64,000 bases of DNA from Prevotella sp. (lineage in GTDB: Bacteria > Bacillota_I > Bacilli_A > ML615J-28 > CAG-313). Below the pieces are notes generated by a model. The model made no database searches. It was not told the DNA's origin and saw only the letters and a program-made list of their open reading frames with translations. Positions 41,783 through 51,112 of this stretch are shown here, one piece after another (the stretch's first letter is position 1; every line of letters begins with the position of its first letter). The stretch is taken from NCBI GenBank assembly GCA_023665755.1, contig JAMPDF010000001.1:75437-139436 (forward strand). The letters run 5' to 3'. The translations under genes were made by a program, and so were the position numbers.

Positions 41783-43489
41783 CTAGTGTATTCGAGAGAT
41801 AATATCAATAATTTGATAAATAGCCTCATCGTAACTCATTTCGGTTTTTTCTAATGTTTTTCGAACCTTGAATTCACATATTGACTCACTAGCTTTTCGA
41901 CCTATGGTAATTATATAAGGAATGCCAATCAATTCCCAATCCTTAAACTTAAAACCAGGTTTAGCATCGCGATCATCTAAAACCACTTCTATATGCGCCT
42001 TCTTCAGTTGATGATAAATATAGTCAGCTCCTTCTTTCATCGCTGGGTCGCTATATTGGATAGGAACCACCACTACATGATAGGGAGCAACATTGAGCGG
42101 CCAAATAATACCATGTTCATCATGATTTTGTTCAATGATACTTGACATAGTTCTAGTTACACCTATACCATAACACCCCATAATCATTGGTTGATTTTTG
42201 CCTTGTTCATCTTGATAAGTACACCCCATTGGTAATGAATACTTGGTTCCTAATTTGAAAATCTGACCAATTTCAATGCCCCTTTCCATTTGAAGAGGTT
42301 GATGACATTTTGGACATAAGTCCCCTGCTACAGTTGAACGAAGTTGTAGTACTTCACCTTGAAAGTCTCTCATATAATTGACATTTTTCAAATGGTAATC
42401 TTTTTCATTCGCTCCTGTTATCGCATTTTGTATGTAAGTAACCTCATCGTCAATTAAAATCTTACATCGGATTCCTATAGGACCAACAAATCCTTCAATA
42501 GACCCAAGTTCAAGAATTTGTTCATAACTAGCAAGCAGCAATTCGTGTTCAGCAATTCCCAAATAATTCACTACTTTAATTGGATTTACATCCCGGTCAC
42601 CACGAACAAGTACCAATACGGGGTGATTGGTTGCCAAGTTCATATAGACCATACTTTTAATGACCTTCTGCTTATCTACTCCTAAATATGTTGAAATCTC
42701 CTCAATTGACTTTTGATGTGGTGTATATACTTTTTCAATCGACATTTCTTCTTGGTTGTTACTACCTAAAGTAACCGATTCAGCCTTTTCCTGATCCGCT
42801 GCATACCCACAATGATTGCAATAAATGATATCACTTTCTCCAACATCTGAAAGAGCCATAAATTGATGAGAACCCGTTCCCCCTATGGCCCCCGTATCCG
42901 CTAGCACTATTTTATACTGAATGCCTAAGCGAGTAAAAATCTTTTCATATGTCTCATACATTTGTTGATACGATATATCAAGCCCCTCCGTTGTTAAATC
43001 AAATGAATAAGCGTCTTTCATAATGAATTCACGCCCTCTCATTAAGCCAAAGCGGGGTCTAAGTTCATCTCGATACTTAGTTTGAATTTGATACAAGTTG
43101 ATAGGTAAGTTCTTCCGCGATTTAATTTCATTGCGAACCAAATCAGTAAAAATTTCTTCATGAGTAGGTCCTAAACAAAATTCACGATCGTGTCGATCAG
43201 TAAAGCGCATTAACTCAGGCCCATATTTTTGCCATCGTCCTGATTCAACCCATAATTCTTTAGGTTGAACTGCTGAAGATAAAAACTCTAACGCTCCTGC
43301 TTCATCCATTTCTTCACGAATGATATTTTCAATTTTATGTAATACGCGAAGGCCAAGGGGTAAATAATTGTATACACCCGCTACTAATTTTCGTATCATT
43401 CCAGCACGAATCAATAAAATATGACTAGAGATAATGGCTTCATTTGGAGCCTCTTTTAATGTTGCAACTAACATTTTACTTGCTTTCAT
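41783..43489 (-). CDS. proS: Proline-tRNA ligase, bacterial type
   Basis: A 568-aa class II aminoacyl-tRNA synthetase. Motif 2 lies in YRDELRPRFGLMRGREFIMKDAYSF and motif 3 in GCYGIGVTRTMSSIIEQNHDEHGIIWP. The long insertion between them (about residues 230-385) is the bacterial-type editing domain that clears mischarged Ala-tRNA-Pro. The start at 43489 (MKASKMLVATLKEAP) was chosen because an ATG at 43504 lies inside the GGAGGAATT site that serves it. No T-box leader was recognised in the 180 bp upstream. Confidence 0.97.
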   Translation of the reverse strand: MKASKMLVATLKEAPNEAIISSHILLIRAGMIRKLVAGVYNYLPLGLRVLHKIENIIREEMDEAGALEFLSSAVQPKELWVESGRWQKYGPELMRFTDRHDREFCLGPTHEEIFTDLVRNEIKSRKNLPINLYQIQTKYRDELRPRFGLMRGREFIMKDAYSFDLTTEGLDISYQQMYETYEKIFTRLGIQYKIVLADTGAIGGTGSHQFMALSDVGESDIIYCNHCGYAADQEKAESVTLGSNNQEEMSIEKVYTPHQKSIEEISTYLGVDKQKVIKSMVYMNLATNHPVLVLVRGDRDVNPIKVVNYLGIAEHELLLASYEQILELGSIEGFVGPIGIRCKILIDDEVTYIQNAITGANEKDYHLKNVNYMRDFQGEVLQLRSTVAGDLCPKCHQPLQMERGIEIGQIFKLGTKYSLPMGCTYQDEQGKNQPMIMGCYGIGVTRTMSSIIEQNHDEHGIIWPLNVAPYHVVVVPIQYSDPAMKEGADYIYHQLKKAHIEVVLDDRDAKPGFKFKDWELIGIPYIITIGRKASESICEFKVRKTLEKTEMSYDEAIYQIIDIISRIH

Positions 43490-43585
43490 ACATAATTCCT
43501 CCATAAAACGTTAGTATTATATCACAAAATCTCCTTTTTGGGATTAAATTTGATTATAATTCCTTCATAACTGAAATCATTGCAA

Positions 43586-43628
43586 GTAAAAAGGCATATT
43601 ATAACCTGACAAGGAAATAGTATGCCTT
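43586..43628 (-). terminator. Terminator of tldD-tldE
   Basis: On the minus strand AAGGCATA (43628-43621) pairs with TATGCCTT (43598-43591), followed by TTTA. Confidence 0.65.
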
Positions 43629-43670
43629 ATGTTGATATAGGAATAGCTAGATAGTCGGTATAAAAACGAT

Positions 43671-45002
43671 TTATTTACCTGAAATAGCCAATGACTTGAT
43701 TTTTAATGTAGGCGAAGCAACTCCAACAAATCGTTTTTCAATATCATTACCAATTGCTTCTACTTGATTCATCATTTCATAGAAATTGCCAGATACAACA
43801 AACAATGTAATCGGTTCAGCTAATTTTCCATTTCGAATCATAAATCCTGATGCTTGAACATTGAAATCACCAGAAATTGGATTTAACCCAGCATGTAAAC
43901 CATTTACTTCTGTTACAAAAATCCCTTCCTCTACAGTTTCTAGAATTTCATCTTTTGATAAATTTCCCTCTTCAATAAATAAATTGGTTGCGGAAGTTGA
44001 GATGCTGCCTGCTGTACCGGCCTTAAAGCCATTACCTGTTGGCTCGGTTTGGAAGAAATTTGCAGTTTTCAAATTGTGCATAAATCCAGTAAATACCCCT
44101 TTATCAACTACCTTTTTAGTCCGACATGGTACACCTTCATCATCGAATGATACTTTTACCAATGCATCATCATAGAAAGGATCATCAATAATGGTCACAT
44201 TTTCGCCAAGCACTTTTTGTCCTACTTTATCAGTTAATGCTGTCATCTTTAAAAGCGCAGCATTTCCTTCAAAAACGGATGAAAAGGCACATAAAATTTC
44301 AGTAGCTACATCACGCTTTAGAACGACTGGATAATTTCCAGTTTTAACAAAACCTGCCCCTAATTGAGAAAGTGCTGATTCTGTAGATTCCTTTACTAAA
44401 CGATCTAACTCTAAATTTTCAAATGAAGCATTAATATCACCAGCATATCCCATTACAGTTTGGTCATTTTCACTAGCTAGTGCCCCCACAAATGTTGAAA
44501 TGTAGGAATGCTCACGTTCTAAATTCAAGCCCTTAGAATTGACAATTTGTGTCCGATTTGAGGTCTCAGTATATTGACAATACCCAACTTTTTTGATTTT
44601 ATCACTAGTGGCTAGTACATCCTTTTCCAATTTTTGCAACATTGCTAATTTTTCAGAAGTCGTATATTTTGAATAATCCGATATTAGTTCAGGTACAGAT
44701 TGATATATAGCACCAGCACCATACATAAATTCCGGTTCAGTCGCATCTAAAACTTGTATATTTTGCAACAATTGTTGCAAAATTTCATCTACTGCCTCTT
44801 CCTCAAGAGTTTCTGTATATACATAGCCCATTTTACCTTGATACAAAGCACGAATGGATACACCAAACAAAGATTTTACATCATAAGCCTCTAAAGCCCC
44901 ATCGTTTAGTTTCAAGGTATTGCTTTCTGACTGATTGGCATATACTTCCACTTCTTCTAATCCTAAAGCTAAGCCCTTTTCGATAATTTTTTGTAATTCC
45001 AT
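43671..45002 (-). CDS. tldE: TldE/PmbA-family protein
   Basis: A 443-aa subunit of the TldD/TldE protease. TldE lacks the metal-binding HExxxH motif and supports the TldD subunit. Family features include the N-terminal LGLEEVEVYANQSESNTLKLNDGALEAYD region and the C-terminal GDFNVQASGFMIRNGKLAEPI block. In other bacteria the complex degrades unfolded peptides or trims modified peptides such as microcin B17; no such peptide gene is nearby. The ATG overlaps the tldD stop. Confidence 0.9.
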   Translation of the reverse strand: MELQKIIEKGLALGLEEVEVYANQSESNTLKLNDGALEAYDVKSLFGVSIRALYQGKMGYVYTETLEEEAVDEILQQLLQNIQVLDATEPEFMYGAGAIYQSVPELISDYSKYTTSEKLAMLQKLEKDVLATSDKIKKVGYCQYTETSNRTQIVNSKGLNLEREHSYISTFVGALASENDQTVMGYAGDINASFENLELDRLVKESTESALSQLGAGFVKTGNYPVVLKRDVATEILCAFSSVFEGNAALLKMTALTDKVGQKVLGENVTIIDDPFYDDALVKVSFDDEGVPCRTKKVVDKGVFTGFMHNLKTANFFQTEPTGNGFKAGTAGSISTSATNLFIEEGNLSKDEILETVEEGIFVTEVNGLHAGLNPISGDFNVQASGFMIRNGKLAEPITLFVVSGNFYEMMNQVEAIGNDIEKRFVGVASPTLKIKSLAISGK

Positions 45003-46417
45003 TATGCATTTCCTCCCTTTCCACCTACAGTCATATGTGAAACTCGAATCGTAGGTTGACCTACTATCGTTGGAATAGATCCGCTACTAGAACCACACAT
45101 ACCATATCCACATGATAAATTATCAGCTATCATATCAATACGCAATAATACGTCTTTTCCAGAACCTACAAGCGTTGCTCCTTTTACTGGTTTCGTAATT
45201 TTACCATTTTCAATTAAATAAGCTACATTGACAGCAAAATTGAATTCCCCTGTTGCCGGATTTACACTACCGCCACCCATTTCTTTAGCAAATAAGCCTT
45301 TTTCTGTATTGGCGATAATTTCTTCAAAAGTCGATGTGCCATTCAAGAAATAGGTATTGGTCATACGAGATGTAGTTTGATATTTATAAGATTCCCGTCT
45401 AGATGATCCAGTAACTGGATGATTCATTTTCTTAGCATTCTTCTTGTCAACAAGGTATGATTTCAAAATACCATTTTCAATCAATACATTGCATTTTGAT
45501 GGCGTTCCTTCATCATCAACATTAATAGAACCCCAAGCATTGAGGTTAGTACCATCATCCACAGCATTTACAATGTCACTTGCAACCTTTTCACCAAGTT
45601 TGCCACAAAATACGCTCATTCCTTTGGCAACCGAAGTAGCCTCTAAACCATGTACACATGCTTCATGTAGGATAACACCGCCAAATCCATTGTGAATAAC
45701 AACTGGCATTTCACCACCTTGCATCTGTTCTGCATGTAGCATCTCTACAGCATCAGATGCAACTCGTTTTCCAAAATCAGTAGCGTCAAATCCTTCAAAC
45801 ATTTCCATTCCTTGATTGCGACCAAATGAAGAAAAACCTGGTTGCATATCTTTACCATCACTAGCAACTGCCTGACATGCTAAACGCGTGTTACAACGAT
45901 AATCAGTCTGCCAAGTACCATCACTAGCAAATACAAACATATGTTGCTCTTTTTTTACAATTGAAGTAATGACTTGAACAATCTCAGATCTATATGCAAA
46001 AGCTCCTTCTGTTGATTTTTGTAGCAGTTGTACTTCTTCACTGGCATCATTGCCACGCACACGTTTTGGATTTACAACGAGTTCAACCTTCTTTTCTTGA
46101 AAAGGAAGCACTTCAGTTTTCCTTTCTTCTGAAAAACTACCTGCTAAAATTTTAGCCTTTTCTAACAACACGCTAGGAGTACAAATGGTTACAGAGCAAT
46201 TCACCTCCATACCATCTTTGATAATCCGAATAGCTGCACCTTTAACTTTCGAAACATTCGCATTCGATAATTTACCTGATCGCATTTGGAAGACTTCGCT
46301 TGTTGTATTTTCCATATACACTTCAGCAAATTCACCACCAGTGGATAAGGCAGTTTCTAAAATTTCTTTGGCAGTGTTTTCATCAATGCCAAAAACTACT
46401 TTATGATTTACACTCAT
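45002..46417 (-). CDS. tldD: TldD metalloprotease
   Basis: A 471-aa metallopeptidase. The zinc motif HEACVHG (HExxxH) is visible in the middle, preceded by MPVVIHNGFGGVILHEACVHG and followed by GSSRRESYKYQTTSRMTNTYF; a later conserved Cys-containing stretch is CGYGMCGSSSGSIPTIVGQP. It works with TldE, encoded directly downstream with a TAATG overlap. The start at 46417 (MSVNHKVVFG) was chosen because AAGGAGG lies 6-7 nt upstream; an in-frame extension to 46489 lacks a site. Confidence 0.93.
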   Translation of the reverse strand: MSVNHKVVFGIDENTAKEILETALSTGGEFAEVYMENTTSEVFQMRSGKLSNANVSKVKGAAIRIIKDGMEVNCSVTICTPSVLLEKAKILAGSFSEERKTEVLPFQEKKVELVVNPKRVRGNDASEEVQLLQKSTEGAFAYRSEIVQVITSIVKKEQHMFVFASDGTWQTDYRCNTRLACQAVASDGKDMQPGFSSFGRNQGMEMFEGFDATDFGKRVASDAVEMLHAEQMQGGEMPVVIHNGFGGVILHEACVHGLEATSVAKGMSVFCGKLGEKVASDIVNAVDDGTNLNAWGSINVDDEGTPSKCNVLIENGILKSYLVDKKNAKKMNHPVTGSSRRESYKYQTTSRMTNTYFLNGTSTFEEIIANTEKGLFAKEMGGGSVNPATGEFNFAVNVAYLIENGKITKPVKGATLVGSGKDVLLRIDMIADNLSCGYGMCGSSSGSIPTIVGQPTIRVSHMTVGGKGGNA

Positions 46418-46514
46418 GTAATCCCTCCTTTTTGTTAGATTATACCATAATGGTAGAATTTGTAAAGGAAAAAGGATTATTTTTTTCATATTTTAGTTGA
46501 ATAAATTGGTAATA

Positions 46515-46757
46515 TCAATTGTTAAAACTATTAAAAATATTTTCATTTACACCATTCGACATAATATCTCGAACAAGTTTGTTTTCTTCTGCTTTATCCA
46601 AATTTTTTCCAGCGAGTTTCGATACATCTCGGATAACCTGTCGAATACTTGCTTCATCCGTCAAATCTAGGTATCTTACCTTTTCCACCAAAGCAAACAC
46701 GGCTTCTGGCTGTATATTATTCTCTGCAATAAAATTCATAACCTTATTTAAATTCAT
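46515..46757 (-). CDS. spoVIF: SpoVIF-like small sporulation protein
   Basis: An 80-aa soluble protein. The pattern from about residue 19 onward (FALVEKVRYLDLTDEASIRQVIRDVSKLAGKNL, then AEENKLVRDIMSNGV) closely follows Stage VI sporulation protein F (B. subtilis YjcC), a late mother-cell protein involved in spore coat assembly. It has a GAGGTG ribosome-binding site and lies 97 nt upstream of tldD on the same strand. The call is by pattern recognition; the family is short, so a search is needed for certainty. Confidence 0.68.
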   Translation of the reverse strand: MNLNKVMNFIAENNIQPEAVFALVEKVRYLDLTDEASIRQVIRDVSKLAGKNLDKAEENKLVRDIMSNGVNENIFNSFNN

Positions 46758-46803
46758 TTTAACACCTCAACATAGTATATGACAAATACCTATAAAATGT
46801 GAC

Positions 46804-46832
46804 TAAAAAAGAGTGGAATCATTTCCACTCTT
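46804..46832 (-). terminator. Terminator of the large InlB-repeat lipoprotein gene
   Basis: AAGAGTGGAA (46809-46818) and TTCCACTCTT (46823-46832) form a 10-bp stem; on the minus strand TTTTT follows. Confidence 0.85.
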
Positions 46833-46837
46833 CATAA

Positions 46838-49800
46838 CTATTCCTCATAAACAATTGTAATTGATTTAATATAAAATGCCTTTGCCGTATTAGTAAATGA
46901 AATTGAAATATCCCCTGAAGCATTTGGCAAAATTGTATAATCTGTTGCTGTTGTAGTCAACGCTTGTGCGTTTAAATAGTTAATACCACCAATAGAAACC
47001 GATAATTTGGCAGTTCCGCTTTTAGCAATGGATGCATTAATCACTATCGACTTTATATTTCCATTTATAGCACTAGTAGATAGCACTAATGAGTTAGTTG
47101 GATTGTTGGAACTTCCAACCTGAATTCCTTTTGAAGCATCAAATCCTACAAAACTCAATGTACCATAAGACCAATTTATTTCGCCTAATATTGCACTTCC
47201 ACCTGCAGTTTTTAATGCACCTGATACAAATTGATATGTATAGGTTTTCTCAATTTTAGTTGCATCATCTTTTTTCTTCACAACAATTTCAAACTCTCTA
47301 TCATAAGATTGACCATTTAAAGTATATATGGCCACTAGTGTAATCGTAACATCAGTATCACCTGGAGTTACTACTAAAACACCATCTACTATATTTGCAA
47401 CATCTGTAACTGTATTCAATTGCCATGATAGGTTTTCATCTTGCGCTAATGTAATATCAAGTGAAGTTTCATTTACTACTGATAGATTGTTTAAATATTT
47501 TTGGGCCATTTGTTCATCAGTTAAAGGAGTTGATGCAGTCAATTTATAAATTGAAATATCTTTCTGACCGCTACTATAGCAAGAAAATATGCTACTAGTA
47601 GAATTATATTTTAATAAATTGCGAGTATTACTACCTTGTGCAACTACTTTTGCAACACCTGTTTCATCAATAGTAATCTTCCAACTAGAATTATCAGATA
47701 GAGTTTGTTCGGTTCTTAAGTAATTACTACTTGAACTTGCCGCATACAAATATCCACTGCTAGTATCAAAACCAAATGTTCCTTCTTTTGTACCTGCTGT
47801 TAAGGTAAGAATTTGAACTGTATTATCAATTGCAACTATATTCTCAGATTTTGTAATATTGGTTTGTTTACGATTATTTTTATCTTGAGTAGTGCTTAGA
47901 GCTACATCAGAGTCCTTAGCCACTATAACAATGGTATCGCCTACATTTAAATCCGATTCATTTGTTACTAAAGTCCATTCTTCGTTACCTGAAGATTGCT
48001 TTTTAACAACAACATCAAATGCTTTATCGTATCCTTTTCCATTCAAAATGTAGGTGGCAACAAGTGTGATTACTATATCAGCCTCACCACGAATAATATT
48101 GACGGTACCGCCTACAAGTTCTGCTGCAGTTGTTTCCTTCATACTCCAAGTGATACCTTCTAGAGATGGCAAATCAAAATTTTCAGTAGCTGTACTTTCT
48201 ATCTGAATTTGATCCAAATAGTCCATCGCAATCGTTTCGTCATTTACTACTGCTTCTACAAATGGATAATTGGATGAATTACTGATTTGTGGACCATTAT
48301 ACCACGATACAAATCCAACTATTGTGTATTGTCCTCCAACACGTAATGTCATACTATCAATAGTTCCCCAATCGCTATCGCCTCTAAGTGTTATTTGATT
48401 TCCATTTGTATCTCTAAAAATAGCGTTTTGTTTTACACCTAAAGTACCAGATACAAAAGTAAGCGTCATTTTCACAACTGAACATTGTAATGCAAGTAAT
48501 TCCTCTTCGGATGGAATTACTTCTAGTTCTACTGGCTGAAGTGATACACCCTCTTCTATAATCTCTATACTATCAATTGTTGCTATTTCATTTAGACCAT
48601 TATATGGAACATTTTGACCTTTCACCTTAATTTTTTGCCCCAATGCAAATTGATCATAAGCATATGTTGCATTGGAAATGCGGTACACCATAATAGATGC
48701 AGTACCATCATTTACTAAGACAGAGAAATTATTGTACTGACTACTCAATACAGAAATAGCTGTAATTGTACCTGTAAATACTGCTGTTTCTTTTGTTGTT
48801 TCTTTCACCTCTTGAATAGTATATTCTCTTAATTTGGCTGTCACTACAAGATTGCGATTTGTTTCACTTTCAATTGTAGTAACCAATTCATCATTTTCAT
48901 CATACCAACCTTCAAAAATATATCCACTAACCAAAATTGGATTTTGAAGTACAATCGAACCTGATTCAATAGTATATTCTGTTGGATTATTGACATTATC
49001 ACCATCGTTTAAACCATCATATTGAATAGTGTAAGTAATCAATTGATATTTTGCCTTTAATGTAAGATTGCCAACTGTACCAGCTTCAATTGTAGTAACC
49101 AATTCATCATTTTCATCATACCAACCAAGGAATGTATAACCTGATTTACTTGTTGTGGGCAATTCAATTGCTGAAGATTCTACTGTGAATTCGATGTCTT
49201 CAACACCAGTGCCGCCATTTGCATCAAGTACAATCTTATATGTATCTGCTTCCCAGTTTGCTACTAGGGTTATGTCACCTACAGAACCTGTCTTTATCCC
49301 AGTTATTTCCTCATTATTCTCATTGAACCAGCCTAAGAATGTATAACCTGTCTTTTCAGATGCAGTAAATGTGATATCTTCTGATTCAATAGTATATTCA
49401 ATTGAATCTACACTAGCTCCACCATTACTATCAAAAGTTACCGTATATGTATCTGCTTCCCAGTTTGCTACTAGAATTATATTTCCTGCGGAACCCGACT
49501 TAATCACAGTAACTCGCTCATTATTTTCGTTGAACCAACCTAAGAATGTATAACCCTTTTTACTAGGTGATAATAAAAGAATATCATTGGTCTCAACATT
49601 ATATTTTGACGGATTATTCTCTTGATTTAGACCACCATTCAATACATATTCAATTGTATAATCAATTGCTACATAATATGCGATGAGTTCAATATTGCCG
49701 GTCGTACCAGTAGGAATCTCAGTTACTTGATGATTTTCAGAATCAAACCATCCGATAAAAAGATAATTTGCTTTGACTGCGTCCGATAAAACAATTGTTT

Positions 49801-50896
49801 CAGATTCAATCGTATAATTATTTTGATTAGTGGTCATTCCACCATCTAAATTATATCTAATCGTATATTCAATTGGCGTATATTTCGCAGTTAAGGTTTG
49901 ATTTCCAATCGTACCTTTTTGAATAGTCTCTACTTTTATATCTCCAATATACCATCCATCAAATGTGTAATATGCTTTTGTAGCAGGAGAAAGCGTGATT
50001 GTATCTGTTTCAATATTATAAACAAATGGATTATCGGAATGGTTTGTACCACCATTTAGATTATATTCAATGGTATAATCTATCTTTTCCCATTTCGCAA
50101 ACAATTGGATTTGTTCATTTTCCATTTGTTCAATTAGTATAATTGGTTGATTAGTAAATTCAGCATTGTCATACCAACCTACGAAATTATATCCAGCTTT
50201 AGTTGGCTCATAAAGTGTTATCGGTAATTGATTGATATGAACACCTTTTGGATTATCTTTGTGATTTTTACCACCATTGAGTACATATTCTATAGAATAT
50301 GTATAATATGAAATTTTGATTTCATATTTATATTCGCGATAAATACTAGGATCATTGACAGATGTCAAACGAATGATAACAGTAGCACTTCCCTCAGATT
50401 TTGCAACTATAGTTCCGTTTTCATCTACAGTCAAAATTTGTTCATTTGAAGAATGATAACTGATAAGTGGTTGCAATTCAGTACCTATAATTTGATAATG
50501 AATTTGTTGAATTTCGTTTACATTCATTTCTTGTTCAATATCAAATGTTGCAGATAGTAGATTGTTATCTGTTACAGTTACTAGTGCTGTAGCATAGGCT
50601 TTGGGTTGCTCTACCACATAAACCTTTATACGTACTTGCCCAGGTTTTACACCCGTCAATTTGCCATCTACAAATTTTGCTATGGATGTATCCAAAGATA
50701 CATAACCCAAAGCAGTTTGATATTCGGCCCCATCTTTTGTCACAAGTGGTGCTATTTCAATAGTCTGCCCTTCTGTTACTTCATACGTTGCATCTAATGA
50801 AATTTTAATTTCACCTAATGTCGTACAAGCAGACAAAATTAATAAAATACCAAATGTAGCTATTGCTACAAATAATCTTTTTCTCATTTTCGTCAT
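46838..50896 (-). CDS. Large surface lipoprotein with Ig-like domains and seven InlB-type repeats
   Basis: A 1352-aa predicted lipoprotein. The signal peptide ends in the lipobox ILSAC. Two bacterial Ig-like (Big2-type) domains fill residues about 30-195. Seven InlB B-repeat/Flg_new units follow (about 197-691), each near 70 residues with a YNLNGG-like start, a GY.F.GWY core and an A.W/A.Y end. An OB-fold-like domain (EYTIQEVKETTKETAVFTG, QYNNFSVLVNDGTASIMVYRI) and Ig-like segments follow, interrupted by a domain with NESDLNVGDTIVIVAKDSD; the C-terminus is beta-rich. It is probably an adhesin or substrate-binding protein. The ATG at 50896 has an AAGGGA site; the next minus-strand gene upstream is a paralogue. 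Confidence 0.85.
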   Translation of the reverse strand: MTKMRKRLFVAIATFGILLILSACTTLGEIKISLDATYEVTEGQTIEIAPLVTKDGAEYQTALGYVSLDTSIAKFVDGKLTGVKPGQVRIKVYVVEQPKAYATALVTVTDNNLLSATFDIEQEMNVNEIQQIHYQIIGTELQPLISYHSSNEQILTVDENGTIVAKSEGSATVIIRLTSVNDPSIYREYKYEIKISYYTYSIEYVLNGGKNHKDNPKGVHINQLPITLYEPTKAGYNFVGWYDNAEFTNQPIILIEQMENEQIQLFAKWEKIDYTIEYNLNGGTNHSDNPFVYNIETDTITLSPATKAYYTFDGWYIGDIKVETIQKGTIGNQTLTAKYTPIEYTIRYNLDGGMTTNQNNYTIESETIVLSDAVKANYLFIGWFDSENHQVTEIPTGTTGNIELIAYYVAIDYTIEYVLNGGLNQENNPSKYNVETNDILLLSPSKKGYTFLGWFNENNERVTVIKSGSAGNIILVANWEADTYTVTFDSNGGASVDSIEYTIESEDITFTASEKTGYTFLGWFNENNEEITGIKTGSVGDITLVANWEADTYKIVLDANGGTGVEDIEFTVESSAIELPTTSKSGYTFLGWYDENDELVTTIEAGTVGNLTLKAKYQLITYTIQYDGLNDGDNVNNPTEYTIESGSIVLQNPILVSGYIFEGWYDENDELVTTIESETNRNLVVTAKLREYTIQEVKETTKETAVFTGTITAISVLSSQYNNFSVLVNDGTASIMVYRISNATYAYDQFALGQKIKVKGQNVPYNGLNEIATIDSIEIIEEGVSLQPVELEVIPSEEELLALQCSVVKMTLTFVSGTLGVKQNAIFRDTNGNQITLRGDSDWGTIDSMTLRVGGQYTIVGFVSWYNGPQISNSSNYPFVEAVVNDETIAMDYLDQIQIESTATENFDLPSLEGITWSMKETTAAELVGGTVNIIRGEADIVITLVATYILNGKGYDKAFDVVVKKQSSGNEEWTLVTNESDLNVGDTIVIVAKDSDVALSTTQDKNNRKQTNITKSENIVAIDNTVQILTLTAGTKEGTFGFDTSSGYLYAASSSSNYLRTEQTLSDNSSWKITIDETGVAKVVAQGSNTRNLLKYNSTSSIFSCYSSGQKDISIYKLTASTPLTDEQMAQKYLNNLSVVNETSLDITLAQDENLSWQLNTVTDVANIVDGVLVVTPGDTDVTITLVAIYTLNGQSYDREFEIVVKKKDDATKIEKTYTYQFVSGALKTAGGSAILGEINWSYGTLSFVGFDASKGIQVGSSNNPTNSLVLSTSAINGNIKSIVINASIAKSGTAKLSVSIGGINYLNAQALTTTATDYTILPNASGDISISFTNTAKAFYIKSITIVYEE
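48218..48313 (-). repeat. DNA block shared with the paralogous lipoprotein (copy 1)
   Basis: Positions 48218-48271 (54 bp) are identical to 51860-51913, and after a 13-bp divergent stretch 29 bp (48285-48313) are again identical to 51927-51955. They encode the NYPFVEAVVNDETIAMDYLDQI region of both proteins. Confidence 0.9.
48824..50308 (-). repeat. Seven tandem InlB B-type protein repeats
   Basis: Seven consecutive units of 69-75 residues encode this stretch. Each has a YTI.Y.LNGG opening, a central GY.F.GW(Y/F) and a closing LTAKY or LVANWEA. Units 4-6 are most alike, including at the DNA level, which suggests recent duplication and possible copy-number variation. Confidence 0.85.
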
Positions 50897-51078
50897 ATTT
50901 GTATTTCCCTTCATAATAATACGTTTTTTATTATATCATTACTTTTTTTCTTTTGCAAGTATTTTCATTATTCAATGACGAAATCAATCTTTTTTTCATA
51001 TGTTTAGCAACCGATATACATAGGATAAACTCAAAAACCAAATATCTTTTATTCCTTATTTATATAAGGAAAATGGAA

Positions 51079-51103
51079 AACACCTATTCTTAGAATAGGT
51101 GTT
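51079..51103 (-). terminator. Terminator-like hairpin after the second lipoprotein
   Basis: AACACCTATTC (51079-51089) pairs perfectly with GAATAGGTGTT (51093-51103). On the minus strand it is followed by TTCCATTTTCC, a weak T-run. Confidence 0.6.
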
Positions 51104-51112
51104 CTTTATTAG

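Noticed and set aside
43490..43670. T-box leader for proS
   Set aside because: The region is short, no T-box bulge or Stem I-like structure was recognised, and most of it is the tldE terminator.
46772..46802. Sporulation sigma-E/K-like promoter before the SpoVIF-like gene (CATATACT with TCACATT 14 bp upstream)
   Set aside because: The implied transcript start falls on the ribosome-binding site, so the match is probably chance; kept only as a note.
46838..50914. CRISPR or other DNA repeat array
   Set aside because: The repetitive signal is a tandem protein repeat with diverged DNA; no short identical repeats with unique spacers were seen anywhere.
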